Source of the DNA: Casp-actino8 sp040381935
GTDB taxonomy: Bacteria; Actinomycetota; Acidimicrobiia; Acidimicrobiales; Ilumatobacteraceae
Direction: 5' to 3'
Assembly: GCA_040381935.1 (NCBI GenBank)
Contig: JBEIGJ010000022.1
Span: forward strand, 1-21,216
DNA: 21,216 nucleotides
The notes under the pieces are model-generated. The model worked only from the letters and a program-made list of their open reading frames with translations. It had not been told where the DNA came from and ran no database searches. Shown one piece after another: positions 8,285 through 16,845 of the stretch (the first letter of the stretch is position 1; every line of letters begins with the position of its first letter). The position numbers and the translations under genes were made by a program.

Positions 8285-8491
8285 GTGAATGGGCTTGGCA
8301 ACCGGCAGACTGCCCAGGTGATTCCCGAAGAGGAGATTGTCTGTATCGACTGCGGTGGACGATGCTTCCTCATCACACAACCGCGCGAGGATGGCCAGTG
8401 GTTTCCGGGCGACATCGTCGCATATCGATGTCAAGACTGTCGCGACCGCTGGGACCTCGTTCTTCCTGATGATGCCGATGACAACACGTGA
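8285..8491 (+). CDS. Small zinc-ribbon protein
   Basis: This 68-residue protein has two CxxC pairs: CIDC (Cys20, Cys23) and CQDC (Cys49, Cys52), with an extra Cys27. They flank the hydrophobic segment FLITQPREDGQWFPGDIVAYR. This is the layout of a single zinc ribbon followed by an acidic tail (DLVLPDDADDN). Similar small actinobacterial zinc-ribbon proteins exist, but I know no assigned function. The GTG at 8285 is the first in-frame start; a GTG at 8318 is also possible. Its stop overlaps the start region of the large membrane protein in another frame, so the two are probably co-translated. A nucleic-acid or partner-protein binding role is guesswork. Confidence 0.7.
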   Translation: MNGLGNRQTAQVIPEEEIVCIDCGGRCFLITQPREDGQWFPGDIVAYRCQDCRDRWDLVLPDDADDNT

Positions 8492-11400
8492 AGCTCTGAG
8501 ATCCCGCGTCACCCGGCGCCAAAATATCGCACCCGTCATCGCCATCTTCGGTGTGCTCTTGTACATCCTTCGTGTCATCGGAGCGGTGTGGCGTTCCGAC
8601 ATTGCATCGGCGTTTCCCGATTCCTTTTCCTATTTCACGGTGGCCCAGTTGGGTCCCTTCAATGCGGAGTTTTGGTTCACCGAGCGGCCCGTCGGGGTGC
8701 CGCTGTTGCTGTGGCTCTGCGGGCTGAATACTCGAGTCTTTTTTCTCGCGCAGACTTTGCTCTTCGCACTCAGCGTGGTTCTCCTTTGTCGCACCCTTTT
8801 CGACCTCATGACCAACCGTGTCGTGGCTTGGGTCACCACCGGAACAATCGTGGCATTGAGTTTTCATCCGCGCTTTGGACTGTGGCATCTGGAGCTTTTG
8901 AGCGAATCACTGAGCATGAGTCTCGGCCTCTTCGTCATCGCCCTCTGGCTACGAACAACGACGCAGTTCACACCCTCACGTCTGCGTTGGGCCACTGCGG
9001 CCACAATCTTGTGGCTCCTCATCCGCGATGCTCATATTGTCCCGGTTCTAGTCATCATCGCGGTTCTGGCCGTGACTGCGTACCGCCACGCTCGCCTCGA
9101 GCCACACCTTCGATCCCGCACTCCTATCCGCTGCATCGTTGCACTTGCCCTCACCGTGGTCTACGTCGTCAGCGCCCAGTCGACCAGTGACCGCAATCAA
9201 TATCCGCTGATCAACAACATCGGACTTCGCATTTTGCCCGATGAAAACATGACTGATGCCTTCATCGAACGCGGCATGCCCTACAACGAAGCACTCGCAG
9301 GACGAGTAGGAAGCGATACCTGGGACGATGGGGAAACTTTTCTGCGCTCCACCGACCTCGCTGAGTTCCGCTCCTGGGTGAATGGGCGGGGCCAATTGGT
9401 GCAGGTGAGTTCACTTCTCATCGATGCCGATTTTTGGATCGACCAGGCAGTCGATGTCCTACCCTTGGCCTTGAAGTACGACTTCGAGGATTACGACCGC
9501 TTCGCTGTATTGGACCGTCTCCCCCAGCAACTGTTCTGGTTCGCCGGACTGCGCTCTCCGTTCACTTTTGGAGCAGTCACCGCACTTGCGGCCGGAGTCG
9601 CCGTTGCCCTTCTCGCTTCGGCGCGTCGTCGTGCCGTGGGCATCACCGTTGCTGCTGGATTACTGGCTTGTGGACTCGATCTGTATTTCTCGATTGCGGG
9701 AGATGCAGTGGAAGTTCTTCGCCATCTCATCGGACCGATATTGCGACTCAGCATTCTGGGCCTTGTGTCTCTCGGCCTCGGTGCCGACTGGTTGGTCTCA
9801 CGCTGGCTCGCCCGCAAAAGAACTGCGTCGCCGGCCAAAGTCGACCGTCCAGTCGTCCGATTCTCCACCGCTCTCGCCTTCAGCGTGGCAACCATCGGCA
9901 TTTTTGCGACGTGGGTGGGCTTGGAGAATCGCTCCCAGGACTTCGACCCTCAATACACGCGCACCATCGTGGAGCGGGCCGCTACGTTCGGCGGCACTTA
10001 TTACCAAAATGGCATTCACAACAAGGGGCCCTTGGAGACCGCGGTATACGACTCGGCGCGCTGGTTCACAACGTCTGATTCGTTTTGGTTCGGCATCTCG
10101 GCCTACGTGATTGCCATCGCCTGCCTTCTCGGCTCGACCGGCTGGTTGGTCGCTCGGGTCGCCGGCGCTTCGCGCGCTCTGGCCGCGGCTGCTGCGAGTC
10201 TGATCGCCATTCACTTCTCCTTGTCATCGAGCGATTACGCCGGAGTGCTCTACAGCCGCAACATCACCACGGCTCTTTTGTCAGCAGTACTCGCTGCTGC
10301 TCTTTGGAACAAAGCGTGGCTGACACCGCGCCGAGCAAATATCTCTTTTGTCATGGGCGGGTTGGCCCTCGGTATGGCCATGCAGACTCTTTTGACCACC
10401 GCCTTTGCCGCAGTTGTCATTGCGGCCTTCCTCATCGCTCAGCGGGCACGTGCCACCACTTTGCGACGACCGATGATCACTCTTGCCTCGTGTATCACCG
10501 CGGCGCTTCTATCAGCCCCTCTGTGGTACGCCGGGCGCGGATCATTTTCCGAATTTTGGTCCGGATGGTGGACCTATGCCCGCTTCATGAGTTCAGGAAC
10601 GGAACGCAGCCTGCCCGATCAATTCGGACAAGGCTTCCTCAAATTCGTCGGCTATTACCAAGACCGACCCGAAGCGCTGCTCGGGATCGCCGCCTTCGTC
10701 TTCATCACCTGGAATGAATGGTCTGGACTGTCTCTGACCCGCCGACGCCTGCACCTCACGCTGGGTATGTGGTTCGTGGCCGCCTGGATCGAGCTTGTTC
10801 TCGCTCAGCGTTATTCCAGCCATTACTTTTCCGTCATTGCCGTTCCAACGGCATTCATGGCGGCAAGTGCTGCCGTGATCGTCATCCAAGCACTGCAGAG
10901 CCAGCATGGGACCAGACGACAGCACCGGTCGCCACCGATGGCCAACGACGGCCAGGTATCGCCCCCACCCCCGCGGCACACGTCTTACAAAACTGCGCTC
11001 GTGGCCTCGTGCACTCTGCTCGCGGTACAAGGGACCGATCTTTTCTGGGTGGGAGTGGAGGGAGCATCCACCTTTCGAAACACGCAGACCTATGTCGAGG
11101 CTCGCACGGACTACCAGAGCGGCCCCGATCGAACCTCTCGGGCCATCATGGACTTGTTTTCGACGCAAGGTGACCCTCTTTTGGCGTGGACCATGTACCC
11201 CTGGACCTACTTGGAACATCAAAGGGTCCCAGCGACACGGTTGATCTGGAAATCATTCATGATCGGCGAGATCTACCTCGGTCGAACCTCCAGTGATTAC
11301 GTTCTCAAAGACACCTGGAAGTGGTTCAACGAGGATCTAGCCGAATCACAACCAGTCGTATTTGCCCGCCCCATTGAAACCAGTTTGGTTGAGGGCATTG

Positions 11401-12029
11401 TCTTCAATGAGGTGCTCGATCAGTCCTTCACGACCGTCTACACCGGACCCGACCTCGAAATCGGCGTAGCGCGTCGTGAGTGGGACGCAGTACAAGCCAC
11501 TCCCCAACCACTGAATCTTGTCGGCGCCGACTCGCCTCTGGCCGAGACCGCAGTGGAGCCAGAAGAAATTGGCTGGTCGATCGACCTCTCCCGCCAAACC
11601 TCCATGGATATCATCGCCGACCAGGCCGATCAACCCTTGATCCTTGCTGCTGGAACCTGCCGTCGCTTCGACGGAACCATCATTGGCCGCGACTTTGTGG
11701 CGCGCCTGTCTCTCATTGATCCCTCGGGGCGTTCAGAGACAGTTCATCTCGGGTTGGACAGTGAACGGGCCTGGTCCGAGAGTTCGACTGTTCGTTACCT
11801 CGAGCATCCTTTCGGCTCCCAACCAGGCTCCGATGTGTCGTTTACTCTCCTCGTCGGCCCCCAATCAGCCGCTCTGATAGTGAACGATGAGATCGTTGCC
11901 GCCGTGCGCCTCCAAAGCGCAGTCACCGTGGCTCTAGAAAGCCAAACAGCCGATGTGGTGTTACGTGACGTCACCATCAGCTCTGCCTCTGCCCTCCATG
12001 GCTGCGCATCCAACACCGAACGCGGCTGA
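8469..12029 (+). CDS. Large polytopic membrane protein, tandem GT-C glycosyltransferase-like with beta-rich C-terminal domain
   Basis: The protein has about 1186 residues from ATG 8469 (ATG 8478 is also possible). Two polytopic halves are visible. Half one (about 15-465) has many TM segments and an early loop with an acidic residue (PDSFSY, Asp51) and ERPVGVPLL (72-78). Half two (about 470-840) opens with a TM helix and a loop ending in NGIHNKGPLE (His517 to Glu523), which resembles the first periplasmic loop and K-P-P-L motif of PMT/ArnT-type GT-C enzymes. A hydrophilic Pro/Gln/Arg linker (about 810-841) precedes another TM, then a soluble region, and residues about 1015-1170 look beta-rich, like a lectin or LamG fold. 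This suggests a lipid-linked sugar transferase, but no family was confirmed. It overlaps the zinc-ribbon gene and runs opposite to rsmD and recG. Confidence 0.75.
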   Translation: MMPMTTREALRSRVTRRQNIAPVIAIFGVLLYILRVIGAVWRSDIASAFPDSFSYFTVAQLGPFNAEFWFTERPVGVPLLLWLCGLNTRVFFLAQTLLFALSVVLLCRTLFDLMTNRVVAWVTTGTIVALSFHPRFGLWHLELLSESLSMSLGLFVIALWLRTTTQFTPSRLRWATAATILWLLIRDAHIVPVLVIIAVLAVTAYRHARLEPHLRSRTPIRCIVALALTVVYVVSAQSTSDRNQYPLINNIGLRILPDENMTDAFIERGMPYNEALAGRVGSDTWDDGETFLRSTDLAEFRSWVNGRGQLVQVSSLLIDADFWIDQAVDVLPLALKYDFEDYDRFAVLDRLPQQLFWFAGLRSPFTFGAVTALAAGVAVALLASARRRAVGITVAAGLLACGLDLYFSIAGDAVEVLRHLIGPILRLSILGLVSLGLGADWLVSRWLARKRTASPAKVDRPVVRFSTALAFSVATIGIFATWVGLENRSQDFDPQYTRTIVERAATFGGTYYQNGIHNKGPLETAVYDSARWFTTSDSFWFGISAYVIAIACLLGSTGWLVARVAGASRALAAAAASLIAIHFSLSSSDYAGVLYSRNITTALLSAVLAAALWNKAWLTPRRANISFVMGGLALGMAMQTLLTTAFAAVVIAAFLIAQRARATTLRRPMITLASCITAALLSAPLWYAGRGSFSEFWSGWWTYARFMSSGTERSLPDQFGQGFLKFVGYYQDRPEALLGIAAFVFITWNEWSGLSLTRRRLHLTLGMWFVAAWIELVLAQRYSSHYFSVIAVPTAFMAASAAVIVIQALQSQHGTRRQHRSPPMANDGQVSPPPPRHTSYKTALVASCTLLAVQGTDLFWVGVEGASTFRNTQTYVEARTDYQSGPDRTSRAIMDLFSTQGDPLLAWTMYPWTYLEHQRVPATRLIWKSFMIGEIYLGRTSSDYVLKDTWKWFNEDLAESQPVVFARPIETSLVEGIVFNEVLDQSFTTVYTGPDLEIGVARREWDAVQATPQPLNLVGADSPLAETAVEPEEIGWSIDLSRQTSMDIIADQADQPLILAAGTCRRFDGTIIGRDFVARLSLIDPSGRSETVHLGLDSERAWSESSTVRYLEHPFGSQPGSDVSFTLLVGPQSAALIVNDEIVAAVRLQSAVTVALESQTADVVLRDVTISSASALHGCASNTERG

Positions 12030-12041
12030 CCGGACTGCCTT

Positions 12042-14285
12042 TCAACTCTTGTGAAGAAACTCTTCGTCTTCTGGCCGGAGAAAAATCACCAGCTCATCGC
12101 GAAGCGTAGGGAACGCACTCAGAGTCGGATCGTCATCCACCAGCTGATAGGCAACCTGACGAGCTAGCGCTACGAGTTCGCGATCCCGACGTAGGGACGC
12201 CAACTTCAAATCGCTTCGACCCTTTTGCTCTCTGTTCATCAACGTGCCCTCACCACGTAGATCCAAATCCACCTCAGCCAAGTAAAAGCCATCGTCTGAT
12301 TGCACCAAGGCGTCAAGTCGCGGATTCGATTCCGGGACCAAACCTTCGTGGTTCTCTTTCGGTGTCGTCACCAACCAACAATATGATTCGTGCTTGCCGC
12401 GCCCCACGCGACCGCGCGGCTGGTGCAACTGCGCAATTCCAAATCGGTCGGCATCGAGAATGACCATGACGGTTGCATTTGGCACATCCACACCTACTTC
12501 GATGACAGTTGTGGCCACCAAGACATCGATCTCGCGACGACGAAAACGATCCATGATGTCTTCTTTATCCACGGGCGACATCCGCCCGTGCAAGATGCCC
12601 ACCCGCAAACCCCGCAACTCATGATTGGCCAGACGTTCAGCGGTCTCTTCCGCCGAAGCCACATCCAAGTTTTCACTTTCCTCGATGAGCGGACAGACCA
12701 CATAGGCCTGCCGTGCAGCTTCCACTTCGGCTCGAACCTGTGCCCAAACGACTTCCTCGTCATTCGGACCCTCGGCATGGCGGGTCACGATGGGAGTGCG
12801 ACCGGCGGGCTTCTCATCGAGAACACTGACATCCAGATCGCCATAGACCGTCATGGCCGCGGTACGGGGAATCGGTGTCGCCGTCATCACCAGGACATCG
12901 GGGACCACATCGCCGTCACCACCTTTTGCTCGAAGGGCAGCCCGTTGCTCCACGCCAAATCGATGCTGTTCGTCCACGACGACAACTCCGAGACTGTGGA
13001 AGTCCACAGACTCTTGAATCAGCGCATGAGTTCCGATCACCACATCCACGTGACCATCGGCGATGGCGGCCAACACCTCTCGTCGGCGCTCACCGGTCAC
13101 ACTTCCGGTCAGCAGTTCCACGCGCAGGGGCCTTTCTCCCAACAGCGTGCGTTCATCAACCACCGTCAAACCATCCAAGAGTTGACGAATACCGTTCCAA
13201 TGTTGTTCGGCTAGAACTTCCGTCGGGGCCATCAAGGCCCCTTGATGGCCACCCTGCACCGCTACCAGCAAAGCCGAAACCGCGACCACCGTTTTCCCTG
13301 ACCCGACATCACCTTGGAGGAGTCGGTGCATGGGGTGCGGGCCGACCAAGTCCTGTTCGATTTCAGCAATGACCCGTCTTTGGGCCCCGGTCAAGGCGTA
13401 CGGGAGTAGAGCATGGAACGCCTCTACCAGTCCCCCTTCGCGTCGATGTCGGATTCCCACGGCCTCCAATTCCATCGCTTTCTTGCGGGCGATCAAGACC
13501 ACCTGAACGCGCAACAGTTCATCGAATGCCAGTCGTTGGCGAGCTTTTTCTTTATGGGCGAAAGATTCCGGCAGGTGAATTCCCTGTAAGGCGTCGAGGC
13601 GCGAAATGAACGAATGCTCCTGGAGAATCGCTTCAGGAATGCAGTCCTCGATTCCTCGGGGCGTACACCTCTTCAATGTCTCTTCGACGGCGCGACCCAC
13701 GACCCACGAGGGCAAATCCACCTTTTCACTCTGGGGATACACCGGAATCACTGGTCGTGGACGCTGGCCGCTTTCTCCCAGAATGTCGACGGTGGGATTG
13801 GTCATTTGCTTTTGGTCGCGGAATCGTCCAACTCGGCCAAAAACCGCAACGGTGGAACCCACGACCAACTGACGGGCACGCCACGGTTGATTGAAAAAGA
13901 CCATGGACAGGCGGCCGCTGTCATCCACCAACGTTGCCGTCACTCGACTCGGTCCTCGGCTTCGTCCTTTCGGAGGAGAATCCACGGACACGATCTCACC
14001 GATGACCAAGGCCTCGAGGCCCTCGGCCGCTTCGGCCACCGTGGCCTCACGCGTTCGATCGATCCACCGGCGCGGATAATGGGTGAGAAGTTCAGCCAGG
14101 TTTTCGATACCGAACTTGGCGAAATTCTCAGCGCGTTTTCCCGAACCAACCGTTTTCAGACGGGAAACCGGCATCGAGGCCAATTCAGCGAAGGTGATCG
14201 GCCCGCTGGGCGCCGATCCGCCGACAGCAGACTGACCGTCAACTGACCCAGTGGGTTCCGACTCGTTCGGGTCGGAGATCGACAT
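12042..14285 (-). CDS. recG: ATP-dependent DNA helicase RecG
   Basis: RecG regresses stalled forks and processes branched recombination intermediates. The protein has 747 residues. An N-terminal wedge/OB region (about 90-180, including VTATLVDDSGRLSMVFFNQPW) precedes the helicase core. Walker A GDVGSGKT has Lys331, motif II is DEQH (438-441), motif III is MTATPIPRT, and motifs V and VI run from ATTVIEVGVDVPNA to HQPRGRVGR. Motif VI usually reads HQLRGRVGR; here residue 623 is proline (codon CCG, plus 12417-12419). The C-terminal domain is present (DLDLRGEGTLMN). The N-terminal 30 residues are low-complexity Ser/Gly/Pro. The start, ATG at 14285, lies 3 bp after the fakA-like stop, so the two are one transcription unit. 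Confidence 0.95.
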   Translation of the reverse strand: MSISDPNESEPTGSVDGQSAVGGSAPSGPITFAELASMPVSRLKTVGSGKRAENFAKFGIENLAELLTHYPRRWIDRTREATVAEAAEGLEALVIGEIVSVDSPPKGRSRGPSRVTATLVDDSGRLSMVFFNQPWRARQLVVGSTVAVFGRVGRFRDQKQMTNPTVDILGESGQRPRPVIPVYPQSEKVDLPSWVVGRAVEETLKRCTPRGIEDCIPEAILQEHSFISRLDALQGIHLPESFAHKEKARQRLAFDELLRVQVVLIARKKAMELEAVGIRHRREGGLVEAFHALLPYALTGAQRRVIAEIEQDLVGPHPMHRLLQGDVGSGKTVVAVSALLVAVQGGHQGALMAPTEVLAEQHWNGIRQLLDGLTVVDERTLLGERPLRVELLTGSVTGERRREVLAAIADGHVDVVIGTHALIQESVDFHSLGVVVVDEQHRFGVEQRAALRAKGGDGDVVPDVLVMTATPIPRTAAMTVYGDLDVSVLDEKPAGRTPIVTRHAEGPNDEEVVWAQVRAEVEAARQAYVVCPLIEESENLDVASAEETAERLANHELRGLRVGILHGRMSPVDKEDIMDRFRRREIDVLVATTVIEVGVDVPNATVMVILDADRFGIAQLHQPRGRVGRGKHESYCWLVTTPKENHEGLVPESNPRLDALVQSDDGFYLAEVDLDLRGEGTLMNREQKGRSDLKLASLRRDRELVALARQVAYQLVDDDPTLSAFPTLRDELVIFLRPEDEEFLHKS

Positions 14286-14288
14286 TGG

Positions 14289-16028
14289 TCACTCGATACC
14301 GAAAAGGTACGGATACAACGGCTGGCCACCACGATGTCGTTCGACTTGGATATCGGGATGTGCTGCATCCAAATAGGAAAGGATGGCTTGGGTAGTTGCT
14401 TCTTGGGCATCAACACCCTCAATCACGGTCAGGATTTCTCCACCGGACGCAAGAAGGTGACCCAGTAAGGATATTGCCGCTCCTTCGAGTGTTGAACTCA
14501 CCGCAACAATGCCCTCGCTACGCACCAAACCGATCCAATCCCCTTCAGCGACCGGTCCCGCCTCGCTATTGGTGGAGCGCACCGCACGAGTTATCTCACC
14601 GGTTGTCATCTGCATGATGGCCAAGGACATTGCCGCGAAGTTTTCCTCGGCACCGGCCTCGGGGTCATAGACCACCAAGGCGGCTAGGGCCTCGGGCATG
14701 GATCGAGTTGGAACCACCATCACATGACGCGATGACAACGCATCGAGTTGTTCGGCCACCGGAATGATGTTCTTGTTGTTGGGCAACACGATGACTTGAC
14801 GCGCATTCACGTGCTCAACTGCATCGAGCATCTCCGCAGTCGAGGGATTCAAGGTCTGTCCTCCAGTGACAATGCCCTGCACACCCAGTTGCCCAAAGAG
14901 TTCCTCGAGGCCGTTCCCACTGCATACCGCCACCACAGCCGTCGTCAGAGCCGGTAGACCCGCTGCCGATCGCTGGCTATCGAGAACTGCATGGCGCTCT
15001 GCTACCTCTTCGAAAAGATCGGTCACACGAATCTGCTTCGGACGACCTCCAAGATCAATTGCGGCTTCGATAGCTGCCCCAATGTCATTGGTGTGGACGT
15101 GACAGTTCCACAAACCGTCTCCGCCGACAACCACGATGGAGTCGCCAATCTCTCCCCAATCCTTTTTGAACTCGCCAATCCGGTCATCGTCGAGATGAAG
15201 GAAATACATCACCTCATAACGCAAGTCGGCAACATTCGTTTCATCATGTTCGTCCGGTGCGCGCAACCCCGCCACTAATGGACCTGAGGACACACCTGAT
15301 ACCCGATCCAGTTCTGCTGCCTCTTCGGCAGTCTCCGCTGCCGGCATCGGCTCGCCATCCACAACGTTGAGAGCCGCATCCAATAACAGCAGAAAACCTG
15401 CGCCACCCGCGTCGACCACACCGGCATCTTTGAGGACCGGCAACATATCGGGGGTCTTTTCCAACGCCGCCCGACCGGCATCGCGCGCCGCGCGCAACGT
15501 GGCCCCCAGAGATGCGCCGTCGGCGGCTGAGGCCTTGGCTGCCTCACTGGCCTCGCGAACGACGGTGAGAATGGTGCCCTCGATGGGTTTCATCACCGCT
15601 TGATACGCCGAAGCCGAGGCCGCGCTCAGTGCTTCAGCAACTTCACTGGCTGTATTGGAGGCTCGAACCGACAACTTGCCAGCCAGACCACGCAAGATCT
15701 GCGAGAGAATGACTCCCGAGTTCCCACGCGCCCCCATCAACGAGCCGTGCGAAATGGCCTGACATGTGGGCTCGATATCGACTGGCGCTTGTTCGAGCTC
15801 GGCTACCACGGCGTCCAAAGTGCGGGCCATATTCGTTCCGGTATCGCCATCGGGAACCGGGTAGACGTTGAGTCGGTTGATCCGCGGGGCATGCGCCTTG
15901 ACCGCATCCCGGAATGTGATCACCGTCCTCCGAAGACGATCAGCGTCAAATTTCTCAGCGGTCTCATCGAGAGCCTGCAGACCAGGTTTCACCTTCCCGA
16001 TGGTAGTGGGTACCGGAAATTCCGGCAT
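14289..16028 (-). CDS. DAK-domain fatty-acid kinase-like protein (FakA/YloV family)
   Basis: Members of this family phosphorylate fatty acids bound by FakB partners, feeding acyl-phosphate to PlsY. The N-terminal DhaL-type kinase domain shows NRLNVYPVPDGDTGTNM, with the metal-binding aspartates in PDGDTGTN, and GSLMGARGNSGVILSQILRG. The middle domain has RYEVMYFLHLD and the CHVHTND motif. The C-terminal DegV-like domain has GIVTGGQTLNPST and VIVLPNNKNI. Length is about 579 residues from ATG 16028; a TTG at 16073 would add 15 residues. It directly precedes recG, a common pairing beside rpmB. No fakB is in the window, although PlsX here makes the same product class. Substrate assignment is from the family. 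Confidence 0.88.
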   Translation of the reverse strand: MPEFPVPTTIGKVKPGLQALDETAEKFDADRLRRTVITFRDAVKAHAPRINRLNVYPVPDGDTGTNMARTLDAVVAELEQAPVDIEPTCQAISHGSLMGARGNSGVILSQILRGLAGKLSVRASNTASEVAEALSAASASAYQAVMKPIEGTILTVVREASEAAKASAADGASLGATLRAARDAGRAALEKTPDMLPVLKDAGVVDAGGAGFLLLLDAALNVVDGEPMPAAETAEEAAELDRVSGVSSGPLVAGLRAPDEHDETNVADLRYEVMYFLHLDDDRIGEFKKDWGEIGDSIVVVGGDGLWNCHVHTNDIGAAIEAAIDLGGRPKQIRVTDLFEEVAERHAVLDSQRSAAGLPALTTAVVAVCSGNGLEELFGQLGVQGIVTGGQTLNPSTAEMLDAVEHVNARQVIVLPNNKNIIPVAEQLDALSSRHVMVVPTRSMPEALAALVVYDPEAGAEENFAAMSLAIMQMTTGEITRAVRSTNSEAGPVAEGDWIGLVRSEGIVAVSSTLEGAAISLLGHLLASGGEILTVIEGVDAQEATTQAILSYLDAAHPDIQVERHRGGQPLYPYLFGIE

Positions 16029-16169
16029 GACCAGGCCGATACGCGGGCCTGATGCGACCGATCCATCGCCCAATGAGCATTCTCAGGCCAATCCCCCCTT
16101 GACGTGTCCGGCAACGGAGTACCCCTGGTAACGTGATCCCTCGGGCAAATCGCCCCAACGTCGACGGTG

Positions 16170-16186
16170 TCGGGTTTTCGACCCGA
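16170..16186 (+). promoter_or_regulatory. Hairpin in the rpmB leader
   Basis: TCGGGT at 16170-16175 and ACCCGA at 16181-16186 are perfectly complementary, with loop TTTCG between, forming a 6-bp stem that ends 8 bases before the purine run AAGGAAGA (16195-16202) serving rpmB. No T-tract follows, so it is not a terminator. It could influence L28 translation or be chance; there is no direct evidence. Confidence 0.3.
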
Positions 16187-16208
16187 GGATAATGAAGGAA
16201 GACCGAAC

Positions 16209-16421
16209 ATGGCTGCAGTATGCGATGTGTGCAAGAAGCACCCCTCCTGGGGTATGTCCGTATCCCATTCGCACGTTCGCACCAAGCGTCGGTGGAACCC
16301 GAACATCCAGCGAGTACGGGCCGTCGTCAATGGTACGACGCGTCGCATTCATGTCTGCACCAGTTGTATTCGCGCCGGCAAGGTGACCAAGGTCGGGCGT
16401 CCCTCGACCCCGTCTCAGTAA
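16209..16421 (+). CDS. rpmB: Ribosomal protein bL28
   Basis: This is a 70-residue large-subunit ribosomal protein. ATG 16209 gives the family start MAAVCDVCKKHPSWG, and AAGGAAGA lies about 6 bases upstream; the frame is open further upstream without family similarity. The core SHSHVRTKRRWNPNIQRVR and the second cysteine pair CTSCIRAGKV are diagnostic. Four cysteines in two CxxC pairs make this the zinc-binding form. The gene diverges from the fakA-like/recG unit, a very common actinobacterial arrangement. A small OB-fold gene follows after 9 bp. Confidence 0.96.
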   Translation: MAAVCDVCKKHPSWGMSVSHSHVRTKRRWNPNIQRVRAVVNGTTRRIHVCTSCIRAGKVTKVGRPSTPSQ

Positions 16422-16430
16422 TTCCGGGCC

Positions 16431-16652
16431 ATGCAGGGAGTGGTTAAGGCTTTCGATCCTGGTACGAAAACCGGATTGTTGTTGTGTGACACCGATTTTG
16501 CTGAGTACGAATTGGCCGACAACGCCTTGGAAGGGAGCATCCTGCGGATGTTGCGTCCCGGACAGCGCATCGTGTTCGATCTCACCGACGACGGCCTGGC
16601 GACCAGACTCCGTCTCGGCTCGGAAGTCGATATGGGAACCCCCGATATCTGA
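16431..16652 (+). CDS. Small cold-shock-like OB-fold protein
   Basis: This is a 73-residue protein. Its start MQGVVKAFDPGTKTGLLL and the later LRPGQRIVFDLTDDGLATRLRLG follow the strand pattern of a cold-shock domain (compare M-x-G-x-V-K-x-F in CspA). The RNP1 (KGFGFI) and RNP2 (VFVH) aromatic residues that stack on RNA are absent: the equivalent places read KTGLLL and AEYEL. I therefore call it cold-shock-like, not CspA. It starts 9 bp after rpmB with no separate promoter visible, so the pair is probably one transcript. A weak inverted repeat, TGAGA/TCTCA, overlaps its stop. Its role is unknown; a ribosome-linked RNA or protein contact is only suggested by position. Confidence 0.75.
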   Translation: MQGVVKAFDPGTKTGLLLCDTDFAEYELADNALEGSILRMLRPGQRIVFDLTDDGLATRLRLGSEVDMGTPDI

Positions 16653-16677
16653 GATCGTCTCAAGGCGTTCCGCTCGT

Positions 16678-16705
16678 CCCGAATACCACGGTCCGGATAC
16701 CACGG
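16678..16705 (+). repeat. Tandem 14-bp direct repeat upstream of pckG
   Basis: Two adjacent 14-bp units, CCCGAATACCACGG (16678-16691) and TCCGGATACCACGG (16692-16705), match at 12 of 14 positions, with the last 9 bases identical. They lie about 150 bp before the pckG ATG in the only sizeable non-coding gap on this strand. A tandem activator or repressor site for pckG is possible. I do not see a convincing -35/-10 pair in the gap. Confidence 0.35.
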
Positions 16706-16845
16706 CTCCATCGCCGAGTCATGACCGCTTCACCTACTGGTGTAGTGCAGTTCACATTGGAAATCCCGGCTGAATCAAGGGTGAATGTGGACTCCCTCTG
16801 AACTCGGACCCTAGATTCAGAGTCATCAGTCGAGGCAACGGCGCC

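Noticed and set aside
12390..13214. A 274-codon open frame on the plus strand inside recG
   Set aside because: It is antisense to a clear helicase core (DEQH, motif V) and its product is His-rich with no domain; a codon-bias shadow.
16099..16134. TTGACG and TAACGT as a promoter for rpmB
   Set aside because: The spacer is 24 bp, too long for a standard sigma-70-type promoter (about 17 bp).
16650..16662. TGAGA-TCG-TCTCA inverted repeat as a terminator after the OB-fold gene
   Set aside because: A 5-bp stem with a 3-base loop and no following T-run is too weak to call.
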